NCBI RefSeq assembly: GCF_008245225.1
Contig: NZ_VTAW01000008.1
Span: 1 to 64,000 of the forward strand
Direction: 5' to 3'
DNA: 64,000 nt
Origin: Natrialba swarupiae
GTDB taxonomy: Archaea > Halobacteriota > Halobacteria > Halobacteriales > Natrialbaceae
The position numbers were made by a program, and so were the translations under genes. Every line of letters starts with the position of its first letter. The first letter of the stretch is position 1. This document shows positions 8,871 through 15,699 of this stretch, piece after piece. A model generated the notes under the pieces. That model was not told the DNA's origin and did no database searches. It saw only the letters and a list, made by a program, of their open reading frames with translations.

Positions 8871-10055
8871 TTACCGGATGACGTCGACGCCGTTTTGCTT
8901 CTCGAGTTCCTCGCGGCCGCCGTCGCTCTGGGCACCGAATTCGGGTCCTGACTCGACGTTGTTACTCGCGTCGAAGTCGGACTCGTTCAGTCCCTCGATA
9001 CTCGCACGGGACTTGTCGGCCTGTTTCTGGGTCGTCGGTCCAAGAACCTGCGCGCTCTGGACGCCGGTCATAATCGCCATCACGCGGACCTTGCCCTTGT
9101 AGTTCTCCTGGATGCGCGCGCCCCAGATGACGTTCGCCGACGCCTCGAGACGTTCGGTGATGTTGTCGGCGATCCCTTCGGCCTCTTTGAGAGTGAGATC
9201 CGGTCCGCCGGTGATGTGGACGAGTCCGCCACTCGCGCCACGATAGTCGACGTCCAACAGCGGATGGTTCATCGCGTCTTTGACGACCTCGTCGGTCTTG
9301 TTCTTATCCTGTGTCTCCCCGACGAGCATCACCGCGACGCCGCCCTGATTCATGATCGTGGACATGTCCGCGTAGTCCAGGTTGATCAGTGACGGCTGGG
9401 TGATCGTCTCCGAGATTCCTTTGACGGTTTCGGCGATGATCTGGTCCATCACCGAGAACGCCTTGCCGATCGGGAGGTTCGGGACGTAATCGAGCAGCCG
9501 GTTGTTGTCGAGGACGATGATCGAGTCGGCCTGTTCGCGCAGTTTCTCGAGACCTTCCTCGGCTTTCACGGTTCGTGCCCGCTCGACGTTGAACGGCGTC
9601 GAGACCATGCCGACGACGATCGCGCCCTGTTCTTTGGCGATCTTCGAGACGACCGGAGCGGCACCGGTACCGGTCCCGCCGCCCATCCCTGCTGTAACGA
9701 AGACGAGGTCCGCATCCCCGAGGACCTCTTTGATGGTGCTCTGGGCCATCTCGGTGGCACGCTCTCCCATCGATGGATCTCCGCCTGCGCCGAGTCCGTT
9801 CGTCAGCGACTTGCCGACGAGGACCTTTGTGTCGGCTTCGATCATCTTGAGGTGCTGTTTGTCCGTGTTGACCGCCACGGTGTCGGCACCGTCGACGCCG
9901 ATGTTGTACAGCCGGTTGATCGTGTTGTTACCGGCACCGCCACAGCCGACGATGACGATCCGCGGATCGCCGAACTCGTCGCCGTCCATGTCGGCGTCCA
10001 TCTCGCGGGCTTCCTGTTCTGCGTTCTCGAGTGCGTCCTGAACGATATCCTGCAT
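8871..10055 (-). CDS. ftsZ2: Cell division protein FtsZ2
   Basis: 394 aa from [20 protein letters not shown]. The GTP-binding signature GGGTGTG is at residues 125-131, and the T7 synergy region [15 protein letters not shown] is present. The long acidic N-terminus and the Q-rich region after [15 protein letters not shown] identify the FtsZ2 branch of archaeal FtsZ. FtsZ2 acts with FtsZ1 in ring assembly and constriction. The frame has a GTG six codons upstream, but ATG 10055 follows the cdrS stop by 2 nt and is preceded by a purine-rich stretch, so the pair is translated from one mRNA. Confidence 0.97.
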   Translation of the reverse strand: MQDIVQDALENAEQEAREMDADMDGDEFGDPRIVIVGCGGAGNNTINRLYNIGVDGADTVAVNTDKQHLKMIEADTKVLVGKSLTNGLGAGGDPSMGERATEMAQSTIKEVLGDADLVFVTAGMGGGTGTGAAPVVSKIAKEQGAIVVGMVSTPFNVERARTVKAEEGLEKLREQADSIIVLDNNRLLDYVPNLPIGKAFSVMDQIIAETVKGISETITQPSLINLDYADMSTIMNQGGVAVMLVGETQDKNKTDEVVKDAMNHPLLDVDYRGASGGLVHITGGPDLTLKEAEGIADNITERLEASANVIWGARIQENYKGKVRVMAIMTGVQSAQVLGPTTQKQADKSRASIEGLNESDFDASNNVESGPEFGAQSDGGREELEKQNGVDVIR

Positions 10056-10057
10056 GA

Positions 10058-10237
10058 TTACACCTTCGCCCACGTTCGTTTACCGGCCTGTTCGGTCTGC
10101 CCCTCGTACTGTTCGTTGATCATCTCTCGGACGGCCGACCGAATCGCCTCGCTTCGGTTCGGGAACTCGCCCGAGTCGACGAGCTGTTCTACCTCCTCGA
10201 TCTGCTGTTTCGGAATTCGCAGTGTCACACGCTCCAT
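10058..10237 (-). CDS. cdrS: CdrS, ribbon-helix-helix cell division regulator
   Basis: Short gene of 59 codons: [20 protein letters not shown], then [20 protein letters not shown], then a basic tail ending KRTWAKV. This is a minimal ribbon-helix-helix DNA-binding protein (strand VTLRIP, two helices, SEAIRSAVR). It stops 2 nt before ftsZ2. The small RHH protein co-transcribed with ftsZ2 is known in haloarchaea as CdrS, a regulator of cell division genes. The upstream region holds five GTCTTAC-type motifs (10256-10425) that are candidate operators. Confidence 0.93.
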   Translation of the reverse strand: MERVTLRIPKQQIEEVEQLVDSGEFPNRSEAIRSAVREMINEQYEGQTEQAGKRTWAKV

Positions 10238-10255
10238 GGTTGTATTCCCCAGTGG

Positions 10256-10425
10256 GTAAGACGTCGCGCGCCCCTGTCAGACGCAGCGTGTCTTACGCCA
10301 GAGATGCCCTTTTACGGGGTTTTTCGCCGCTTTTTCTCCTTTGTAAGACAACCGTCTTACGCGAGTAAACGGAATGTCTGCATAGGTAATAAAACTATCG
10401 TCAGACACGAGTGTTCGTGTCTTAC
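10256..10425 (-). promoter_or_regulatory. cdrS-ftsZ2 promoter with GTCTTAC/GTAAGAC motif cluster
   Basis: Motif copies: GTAAGAC 10256-10262, GTCTTAC 10290-10296, the palindrome GTAAGAC-aacc-GTCTTAC 10343-10360, and GTCTTAC 10419-10425. The last overlaps a second palindrome, AGACACGA-gtgt-TCGTGTCT (10403-10422). On the minus strand ttttatta near 10385-10395 is the best TATA box. It would start transcription near 10362, just before the central palindrome, leaving a leader of about 125 nt ahead of cdrS. Operators for CdrS and/or CdrL are inferred from this layout. Confidence 0.65.
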
Positions 10426-10430
10426 GAAGG

Positions 10431-11012
10431 TCACATATTTCGACTGTCCGACTCGAGAACGTCCGCCGCGGGCGTTCGTCGACCACAGCTCGGACAGAAC
10501 GCCCAGTCGGATCGAAGCTCGTCGCCACACTCACAGAACGACCGGTGTGTGGCCTTCTCGCCACAGTTCGGGCAGTATACGTGGTCTGCATCCACGTGTT
10601 CGCCACACTGGTTGCACTGCGTTCCGTCCGGCTCCGGTGTCGATCCCCCCCTCGCCCGGTCCGCGTCCGACGTCGTCGCATGGGTTCGCTCGTCGGACGC
10701 GTCGGTCCTCCGAGCCTCCGTCCCTTCGAGGGAGACCGTGACGTTGACATCTTGGGGCTCTCGCGTATGCGCGGGAGACTGCAAACGGGGAGCAACCGAG
10801 TCCAGTCGCTCGGCGAGCAACTCGTCGATCCGATCCTGTACGAGATCGTCGATTGCTGTCTCCGCGCGGTCACGTTCCGCCGAGTCCTGCCCGTCGGACG
10901 AGCCGCCGAGATACGATCGAAGCGCCTTGCGCATCGCTTCGCTCTTGGAGATCTCGAGCGCCTCGAGTTCCTCGACGAGGTCGTCGTCGGCGCGGAACGT
11001 GATCTTACTCAT
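10431..11012 (-). CDS. cdrL: CdrL, RHH protein with C-terminal double zinc ribbon
   Basis: 193 aa. N-terminal ribbon-helix-helix (MSKITFRADDDLVEELEALE, then ISKSEAMRKALRSYL). Then an acidic, low-complexity linker, and a C-terminal double zinc ribbon: CNQCG...YCPNCG and FCECGDEL...FCPSCG. Its position directly upstream of cdrS-ftsZ2 matches CdrL, the longer paralogue described beside CdrS. Upstream on the minus strand, gatatagg gives a TATA box. TAGGAT...ATCCTA (about 11017-11047) forms an inverted repeat that could be an operator. Confidence 0.88.
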   Translation of the reverse strand: MSKITFRADDDLVEELEALEISKSEAMRKALRSYLGGSSDGQDSAERDRAETAIDDLVQDRIDELLAERLDSVAPRLQSPAHTREPQDVNVTVSLEGTEARRTDASDERTHATTSDADRARGGSTPEPDGTQCNQCGEHVDADHVYCPNCGEKATHRSFCECGDELRSDWAFCPSCGRRTPAADVLESDSRNM

Positions 11013-11142
11013 GCGGTTAGGATACTCCCATGTTAACAGTCATCCTATATCAATCATTCTTCCGTTCATCGATCCGTACACGTTCGCCACCGTCGGGAAT
11101 GATAACCCTTATGTTTGCCAGCGGGTCTACGTTGAGGTGTAA

Positions 11143-11216
11143 CCGCCCTTAGCTCAGACTGGTAGAGCAGTCGACTGTAGATCGACTTGCCCCCCGTTCA
11201 AATCGGGGAGGGCGGA
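11143..11216 (+). tRNA. tRNA-Tyr (GTA)
   Basis: 74-nt cloverleaf. Acceptor CCGCCCT pairs with AGGGCGG with discriminator A. D-arm AGCTCAGACTGGTAGAGC; anticodon arm TCGACTGTAGATCGA with anticodon GTA at 11177-11179; T arm CCCCGTTCAAATCGGGG. No CCA is encoded. Its 3' end is the left attachment site of the element that follows; the gene stays intact because the element restores the 3' end. Confidence 0.97.
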
Positions 11217-11218
11217 CT
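11189..11218. repeat. attL core, 30-bp direct repeat (tRNA-Tyr 3' end)
   Basis: Starts gccccccgttcaaatc and ends agggcggact. Identical to 16812-16841. It covers the T arm and acceptor 3' strand of tRNA-Tyr plus two bases. Confidence 0.9.
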
Positions 11219-11292
11219 TCTTCCCAAGCCGATACCCATTCGCGGTACGGCGCTGACTTGCTTTTATACCTCTCCCACGCTCCGCGTGAGAG

Positions 11293-11307
11293 TTGGGCTT
11301 GTGACAA
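11293..11307. repeat. Short perfect palindrome ggcttgt-g-acaagcc
   Basis: Seven-base arms around one base, in the 225-bp non-coding left end of the element (11219-11443). That stretch also has a cacgc-tcc-gcgtg hairpin. Possible recombinase arm site or leader structure. Confidence 0.45.
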
Positions 11308-11443
11308 GCCACGCCCGTCCCCGTCATGCACTCCTAAGAGTTGAGAGCGCGGCATACGTCTTAGCTCTATGCGTCCCGCCAGAGCCTCCCTGAGCTACCC
11401 AAAGAGATTACTCAACCCTCCACTTACGAACGGGAGGAGCTGT

Positions 11444-11581
11444 ATGCAAGACGGAAACGAACTTGCTCCGTGTCCCCGGTGTGGAGGCCGCTACAAGCGG
11501 ATTGACCACACCAAGGCGGGGAACCTGTACATCCACCTCACAAAGGAGGGGGAGGAGCGGCGTTGTCTTGTTTCCAGATAA
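11444..11581 (+). CDS. Small zinc-finger peptide of the element (45 aa)
   Basis: MQDGNELAPCPRCGGRYKRI is followed by DHTKAGNLYIHLTKEG and ends EERRCLVSR. The CPRCG knuckle with two His and a further Cys suggests a single zinc-binding site. ATG 11444 is preceded at good spacing by gggaggag, an unusually clear Shine-Dalgarno sequence. A TATA-like ttttatacc lies near 11264. It is the only gene reading away from the tRNA on the plus strand. Small zinc-finger proteins of this type are common in haloarchaeal viruses and plasmids; function unknown. Confidence 0.7.
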   Translation: MQDGNELAPCPRCGGRYKRIDHTKAGNLYIHLTKEGEERRCLVSR

Positions 11582-11609
11582 TAGCCTCTCTCAGGTAATA
11601 CTATCATGC

Positions 11610-11730
11610 ACCCCGGAGCCCGGGTAAACTCCGTGGAGCGTCCCGGGGAGACGGGGACTCTCTACTACTCAGAAAAACAGGAACGCGCTCAGAGCGCAAA
11701 TACGGCGCTCTGGTTGGACGTGGGAGGGAG
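11610..11730 (+). repeat. Element-internal inverted duplication, left copy
   Basis: About 115 bp that align, in reverse orientation, with 13095-13215. Shared blocks include ctccgtg, a gagac-ggg block, gaacgcgctcagagcgca-like sequence and ttggacgtggg. Translated, both copies give a related peptide with a PG...Y.E...A..A.TA..LDVG pattern, which suggests decay from a common coding sequence. The plus-strand frame 11606-11806 covers this copy but then runs through the neighbour, so I do not call it a gene. Confidence 0.5.
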
Positions 11731-11732
11731 GG

Positions 11733-11948
11733 CTACTCCTCCACGGCCTCCCGGAGGGCCCGCGTCACTTGTCCGCGGTAGTGGTCATACCACACTCCGT
11801 CAATAGCGGTCCGGCGGTGAGGGACGTAGATACCGGTGGCCTCCATGAGGTCTCCGCGGAGGGCTTGGATTCTTGCGGGACGCATACCGGCCTCCCACTC
11901 CTCCAAGAGGGCTCTGGCGTCGGTCTTGGGACTCTGTTTGGCGGTCAT
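11733..11948 (-). CDS. Element protein of unknown function (71 aa)
   Basis: MTAKQSPKTDARALLEEWEA, then GMRPARIQALRGDLMEATGI and a C-terminal region ending TRALREAVEE. Basic and acidic helices alternate, and it could be a small DNA-binding protein, but I recognise no family. ATG 11948 is preferred to the TTG two codons upstream. AT-rich boxes (attaaaag, tatataaaag) lie 15-30 nt upstream, so it probably has its own promoter. Last gene of the minus-strand cluster. Confidence 0.65.
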   Translation of the reverse strand: MTAKQSPKTDARALLEEWEAGMRPARIQALRGDLMEATGIYVPHRRTAIDGVWYDHYRGQVTRALREAVEE

Positions 11949-11984
11949 ATCCAAGATACCTTTTATATACTTTTAATAGGTTGA

Positions 11985-12185
11985 CTACCCCCGGAGGAGG
12001 CGGTTCAACTCCTCCGTCCGGCTTTCACGTCGGGGAGGAACGGGCGCGGGGTCTCCAAACAAGTAGTCCGGGAGGTCCTCACCACAAGAGGAGCACGTCT
12101 TACTCAGAGGGCTCTTGGCTGTGGTGGAGAACGACCCTCTCATGGGGACGCTGGCCCGACACTCCGGGCATTTGGGGACAGTCAT
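11985..12185 (-). CDS. Zinc-ribbon protein of the element (66 aa)
   Basis: Two CxxC knuckles: PKCPECRAS near the N-terminus and KTCSSCGEDLPDYLF after a 22-residue spacer. Then a proline/arginine-rich tail ending RTEELNRLLRG. This is a classic zinc ribbon. The ATG overlaps the TGA of the upstream 197-aa gene by 4 bp, so translation is probably coupled. Function unknown. Confidence 0.75.
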   Translation of the reverse strand: MTVPKCPECRASVPMRGSFSTTAKSPLSKTCSSCGEDLPDYLFGDPAPVPPRRESRTEELNRLLRG

Positions 12186-12775
12186 AGATTGGCGTCGTCA
12201 ATGTGGGTGAGTGTTGGGTGGTCCGGCTTGCCCTTGCCGTCAGACTTGCTCACGGCCTCCGTGGGCGTTCCAAGCTCAGCGTCCAAATGTTTCAACAGCA
12301 TGTCCCCGGGGGAGTCCTCAGCGCCCTCCTCCGGCTCATAGGACGGCTCACTGTCAGACTTGGAGACCGGAGCCGTGGGGTTGCCACGGACACGGTTGAG
12401 AGTTGACCCACTCTCCGTAATAGCGGAGTTGACGGCTTTCTCCACGTCTCCACCGGGCTCAGAGCCCTCTACGTCGTCCGGGAGGTTGGACCCGTCCCCG
12501 GCCAGATACGTCCGAACGACCTCCCACACCTCCTCCGGGAGTAGCTCTTGGAGGTCTTGTGGGTCGTAGGTGTTGGCCTCCGCCTTGGTCTCCTCCACAT
12601 CCTCAATGGAGCCGACACCGCCCTCCTCCGCCTTGGAGAGTTTGGTGTCAATCATGGCCTCCACATCGGACTTGGATACTACCTCAAAGTCCTCAAGGAC
12701 CTCAGAGAACGTATCCACAAGCTCTCCCATAGTAAAGTCGGTGGAGTTGGACTTGTTGAGCTTGTGGCGGCTCAT
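12182..12775 (-). CDS. Acidic element protein with three VSKSD repeats (197 aa)
   Basis: Begins MSRHKLNKSNSTDFTMGELV. A helical N-terminal third is followed by long acidic, probably disordered linkers. The short motif VSKSD occurs three times: VVSKSDVEAMIDTKL, APVSKSDSEPSY and AVSKSDGKGKPD. No family recognised. It could be a partition-, replication- or structural-type adaptor, but no function is claimed. The ATG overlaps the TGA of the upstream 80-aa gene by 4 bp, and its own TGA overlaps the next ATG. Confidence 0.72.
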   Translation of the reverse strand: MSRHKLNKSNSTDFTMGELVDTFSEVLEDFEVVSKSDVEAMIDTKLSKAEEGGVGSIEDVEETKAEANTYDPQDLQELLPEEVWEVVRTYLAGDGSNLPDDVEGSEPGGDVEKAVNSAITESGSTLNRVRGNPTAPVSKSDSEPSYEPEEGAEDSPGDMLLKHLDAELGTPTEAVSKSDGKGKPDHPTLTHIDDANL

Positions 12776-13014
12776 GCGTCCACCCCAAGGCGCTCCGTAA
12801 CGGCCTCCGAAAACTCCTCCGCGGGAGCAACGCCAGCGTCCTCCGCCAGCTTGGCAACGGCCTCAATGGCCCGCTCTGTGTCCTCCCGGTTGAGGTCTCC
12901 CTCAAGGCCAAGGACCTCCCGGAAAAAGGCGTCCCACGGCGTTCCTCTTGGACGTTCAGCGTCCATCATAGCTTTCGTATCGGATTTTAGGGAGATAGTC
13001 GTATAGTCAGACAT
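12772..13014 (-). CDS. Small RHH/antitoxin-like protein of the element (80 aa)
   Basis: MSDYTTISLKSDTKAMMDAE, then RPRGTPWDAFFREVLGLEGD and a helical C-terminus. The strand TTISLKSDTK followed by helices and the GTPWDAFFREVL element resembles the small ribbon-helix-helix/VapB-like proteins of haloarchaea and their plasmids, which often control copy number or an operon. No toxin partner is next to it. The frame stays open upstream to 13239, but that part overlaps the duplicated non-coding block. First gene of the four-gene operon. Confidence 0.72.
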   Translation of the reverse strand: MSDYTTISLKSDTKAMMDAERPRGTPWDAFFREVLGLEGDLNREDTERAIEAVAKLAEDAGVAPAEEFSEAVTERLGVDA

Positions 13015-13350
13015 TGTAATCACTCTATGATTAGTGCTCCAATTAGATAAGCAAGAGGCGTACAAAAATCCACACATAGGGCATCTACTCTCCGTTTGCG
13101 GGCCAATTCCCTCTTGCCCCACGTCCAATCTGGGGGCCGTGTGCGCGTTCTCAGAGCGTTTGTGTTCGTCTCCGTATGATTGGCCTCCCGGAGTCTCCAA
13201 TACTACACGGAGCGTTATCGGAACTCTCCTTGGGAGCATAGGGTGGGCACTCTCCGCACCACCTACGGGGTAAGAAAATCTGAGGGGTTGGACATAAGAT
13301 ACACAGAGGGAGGAGAGAGATAGTATAGTAGTAAAGAATAGAGTATAGTA
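13015..13350. other. Non-coding stretch between primase and small-protein operon
   Basis: Holds the right copy of the internal inverted duplication (about 13095-13215). Next to the primase 3' end is an AT-rich run with repeated agtatagta (about 13320-13352), which on the minus strand reads as a pyrimidine-rich tract and may terminate the primase transcript. The promoter for the small-protein operon should lie near 13025-13050 (attagataag and flanking AT-rich bases). No intact gene seen. Confidence 0.5.
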
Positions 13351-14781
13351 TTACAGACTATCAGGGATGTATAGGTCACTCAACCCAGTATCCACGTATT
13401 GAGTAGGGAACCCCGGAGATTTTCTGTCCTCAAGGGCTCCCGTTCGGACAAGGAGATGGAGAGCCCTCCTCACCCGGCGCTTTACGCTGGCCCCTTTGGC
13501 GTATCCGCGGGCTACCATATCGGTCTCCATTATATCTTGAACGGTGTATTGCTCCCGGTCTATGAGTATGAGGACGTTGTAGACCTCCCGGACTGACTCC
13601 AAGCTTACCGTTGGCCGTCCCCCGTTCTCTCTGGCGTCCTCCATGAACGCCCGCATGAGGTCCCGGTCAAAGGCCTCCACGTCAAGGAGCGCGGTCTTGC
13701 GGACTGTGGTGGCCACGTAGTCCTTTCTCCGCATTTTGGACTCAGAGCCCTCTACACGTCCCTCCCGGTCACGGTAGGCTTGGAGGAGCGCTCCCGTGGT
13801 GGCCTCATCAAATCGCCACAAGAGGAGGAGCCGGGCGGTGGCCATGTCGGCCTCACTCACGGAGTGATAGTCGTAGTCCCGGGGGAGGAGGTCAGAGAGG
13901 AGCCGGTCCAATTTCTCAGAGCGCTCACGTACCTCTTTGAGCGTCATACCTACGTCGTTTGTAGTCTCCGCGGGGTCGTCGGGGAGGCCAGCAACTTGGA
14001 GCGGCTCCACCTGTTGTCCTCCTTTCACTGTAGAGCCCTCTGAGTTGGAGCCGGGGAGTAGCTCCTTTGGGAGGTCCTCCTCACTCAGAGGAGCTATTGG
14101 GGTGTCCTTCGTGAGGTGGTACACTCCACCGGAGGGGTGTACGCTCCCCGGGAGAACAACATACCAGTTGGAGGCGCGGACCTCTCCCGCTCCATGGAGG
14201 TCTCCCGTCGCCTTGCTGTTGGCCACCTCCCCGTCATTACGGTAGGTGAGGTGATAGCCCCGGGCGGAGCCGGAGGTCACGGTGAGAGTCTCCGGGAGGT
14301 CCTCTGGCGGGAGTCGTTCGGGGTCGTCAATGTCCACAAAGAGGAGTCCCTCCGTCCCGTGCTCCTCCCGTCCGGCGTAGAGACAAAATCCCCGCTCACC
14401 TCCCGTGGAGAGGGCTCTTACCGCCTCCTCTGGCGTGTGGAGGAGAGCCCTCCCCGGAGGGGAGTCCAACTTAATCCCGCGGGAGGCTATGGCCGGGAGC
14501 TTGCCCTCTTGGTCCAAAGGCATGAGCCGGAGGTCTGACCACCCCTCTACGGCCAGTCGGTCAAGGTAGTCCTCCAAGAGAACCGCCCGGTCCTCCGCGG
14601 AGGTGTTACAGGTGCAAACGGGGTTGGAGTGGCTACAACCCTCAGAGACGCCCGCATTTGTCCCGTGGAGGCCTCCCGGTATGGTAGTGGTATGATTGGT
14701 CTCTTGCCTCCCGAAAATGCTCTCCGGGGACGTAGGGGCGTCTACGGGGCTATCAGGTTCCGTGTGTGAATTGTCGGTCAT
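13351..14781 (-). CDS. Bifunctional primase-polymerase (Prim-Pol/AEP) replication protein
   Basis: 476 aa. The AEP core is clear: LLFVDIDDPERLP with the metal-binding DxD (Asp 150, Asp 152), then SGSARGYHLTYRNDGEV, and the family block GAGEVRASNWYVVLPGSVHP, whose His and following Gly-Val-Tyr complete the nucleotide site. The C-terminal third is helical with a winged-helix look (SLESVREVYNVLILI, GASVKRRVRRALHLLVRTGAL), probably DNA-binding. A Cys-rich N-terminal spot (VCTCNTS) is present. Such proteins start replication of haloarchaeal plasmids and viruses. Its ATG sits 1 bp from a perfect 9-bp inverted repeat. Confidence 0.85.
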   Translation of the reverse strand: MTDNSHTEPDSPVDAPTSPESIFGRQETNHTTTIPGGLHGTNAGVSEGCSHSNPVCTCNTSAEDRAVLLEDYLDRLAVEGWSDLRLMPLDQEGKLPAIASRGIKLDSPPGRALLHTPEEAVRALSTGGERGFCLYAGREEHGTEGLLFVDIDDPERLPPEDLPETLTVTSGSARGYHLTYRNDGEVANSKATGDLHGAGEVRASNWYVVLPGSVHPSGGVYHLTKDTPIAPLSEEDLPKELLPGSNSEGSTVKGGQQVEPLQVAGLPDDPAETTNDVGMTLKEVRERSEKLDRLLSDLLPRDYDYHSVSEADMATARLLLLWRFDEATTGALLQAYRDREGRVEGSESKMRRKDYVATTVRKTALLDVEAFDRDLMRAFMEDARENGGRPTVSLESVREVYNVLILIDREQYTVQDIMETDMVARGYAKGASVKRRVRRALHLLVRTGALEDRKSPGFPTQYVDTGLSDLYIPDSL

Positions 14782-14782
14782 A

Positions 14783-14809
14783 TCTCATTGGAGGAGTCAA
14801 CCAATGAGA
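14783..14809. repeat. Inverted repeat tctcattgg/ccaatgaga at the primase start
   Basis: Perfect 9-bp arms with a 9-nt loop, abutting the ATG of the primase gene. A third copy of the half-site, ctcattgg, occurs at 14911-14918. Candidate operator for the primase or an iteron of the origin. Confidence 0.6.
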
Positions 14810-15053
14810 CACGGAGGAGAGCCCGTTCAGCTTATGCTTGAGCGTCCCGTAAGGAGGAGTGAGGTTCCAAGGCCTCCTCAACAGGGTTTTCCGGGGCCCC
14901 CACCCCGGGTCTCATTGGATTGACTTGGTAGAGCTACGGGCTCCGTTGTATTTAGCATAACCGGCGGTGTAGAGGGCTCTACATCCATAATATGTAGAAA
15001 TTGGTGTCGCAGTTGGCGATACCCTCTTGCTGATTGACCTCTAAGGGTAGAGT

Positions 15054-15173
15054 ACGGGTCACGGACCCTCCAAGGCCCCTCCCGGAGCAAAATACACAGG
15101 TACAATGGCCCGGTGGGAAAGGAGACGGGCAAGAATCCGTCCCCGGTGGCCTTGGAGGGTTCTGGAGACCCGT
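15054..15173. repeat. Long imperfect inverted repeat
   Basis: Left arm acgggtc (15054-15060) + accctccaaggcc (15065-15077). Right arm ggccttggagggt (15148-15160) + gacccgt (15167-15173). Perfect 13-bp inner and 7-bp outer arms, 70-nt loop that itself holds a small hairpin. Confidence 0.7.
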
Positions 15174-15392
15174 ATGCTTTCACTCCAAGCCAACACCGGC
15201 CCGTTGGAAAGGTTGTTTTGCATGGCTGGCAACGTCGTCGGAGCCTCCCGGGGTTGATACACCGGGTCCCCCGCTCCGGTCGTTGCCTCTATACAATGAA
15301 TACCCGCCAGTGTTCCCTCAGAGCGCCGTATCCGGCCCGTATTGAGCCGGGAGTGACTCCAAGAGTGATTAGTCGTCCCTACCCGGCATGTG

Positions 15393-15405
15393 AAATTTTA
15401 AATAA
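15393..15405 (+). promoter_or_regulatory. TATA box of the 54-aa membrane protein gene
   Basis: aaattttaaataa ends 21 nt before the ATG at 15427, giving a leaderless transcript by usual archaeal spacing. Confidence 0.55.
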
Positions 15406-15426
15406 TCTGAATACCGTTCTCTGGGC

Positions 15427-15591
15427 ATGGTCTCCACAGCCACAAAAATCACTGGCGTATTCATTGTTATCGCCGTGATACTATGGTATGCCTCCCTGTC
15501 AGTGACAGAGAACACCATTGTGCAAGCGGCGGTATTACTTGGAGTCGGAGTAGTGATACCGACGCTTATCAACGAAATAAGGAGTGAGTAA
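15427..15591 (+). CDS. Small two-span membrane protein of the element (54 aa)
   Basis: MVSTATKITGVFIVIAVILW, then YASLSVTENTIVQAAVLLGV and GVVIPTLINEIRSE. Two hydrophobic segments (about residues 8-24 and 31-47) joined by a short polar loop; the C-terminus NEIRSE is charged. Start supported by the TATA box at 15393-15405. Small double-span proteins of this form are frequent in haloarchaeal proviruses and plasmids. Function unknown. It is the only gene between the primase and the integrase and lies on the opposite strand. Confidence 0.72.
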   Translation: MVSTATKITGVFIVIAVILWYASLSVTENTIVQAAVLLGVGVVIPTLINEIRSE

Positions 15592-15699
15592 GCTCCCTCC
15601 AAATTAGGGTCCCGGGAACGCCCGGCGTTCAAGGGGGTTGGGTCCCGGTCGTTGCTAAACGGGGATAGATAATAAAGATATTTGATACCTTAGAGGGCT

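Larger units (their letters stand above)
14810..15426. other. Structured non-coding region, candidate replication origin
   Basis: About 600 bp with no convincing gene. It contains ctcattgg (14911), a long imperfect palindrome (15054-15077 against 15148-15173: acgggtc and accctccaaggcc with their reverse complements), and a nested gacgg/ccgtc hairpin (about 15124-15142). At the right end an AT-rich TATA box serves the 54-aa gene. Location between primase and integrase, the palindromes and the repeated half-sites suggest an origin or a structured RNA. This is inference. Confidence 0.45.

Noticed and set aside
11606-11806. 66-codon plus-strand frame in the element
   Set aside because: It starts in the duplicated block and then runs antisense through the 71-aa gene; treated as part of the repeat.
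12772-13239. 155-codon minus-strand frame (RHH gene with 75-residue N-terminal extension)
   Set aside because: The extension covers the internal duplicated block and lacks family match. ATG 13014 gives the usual small RHH protein.
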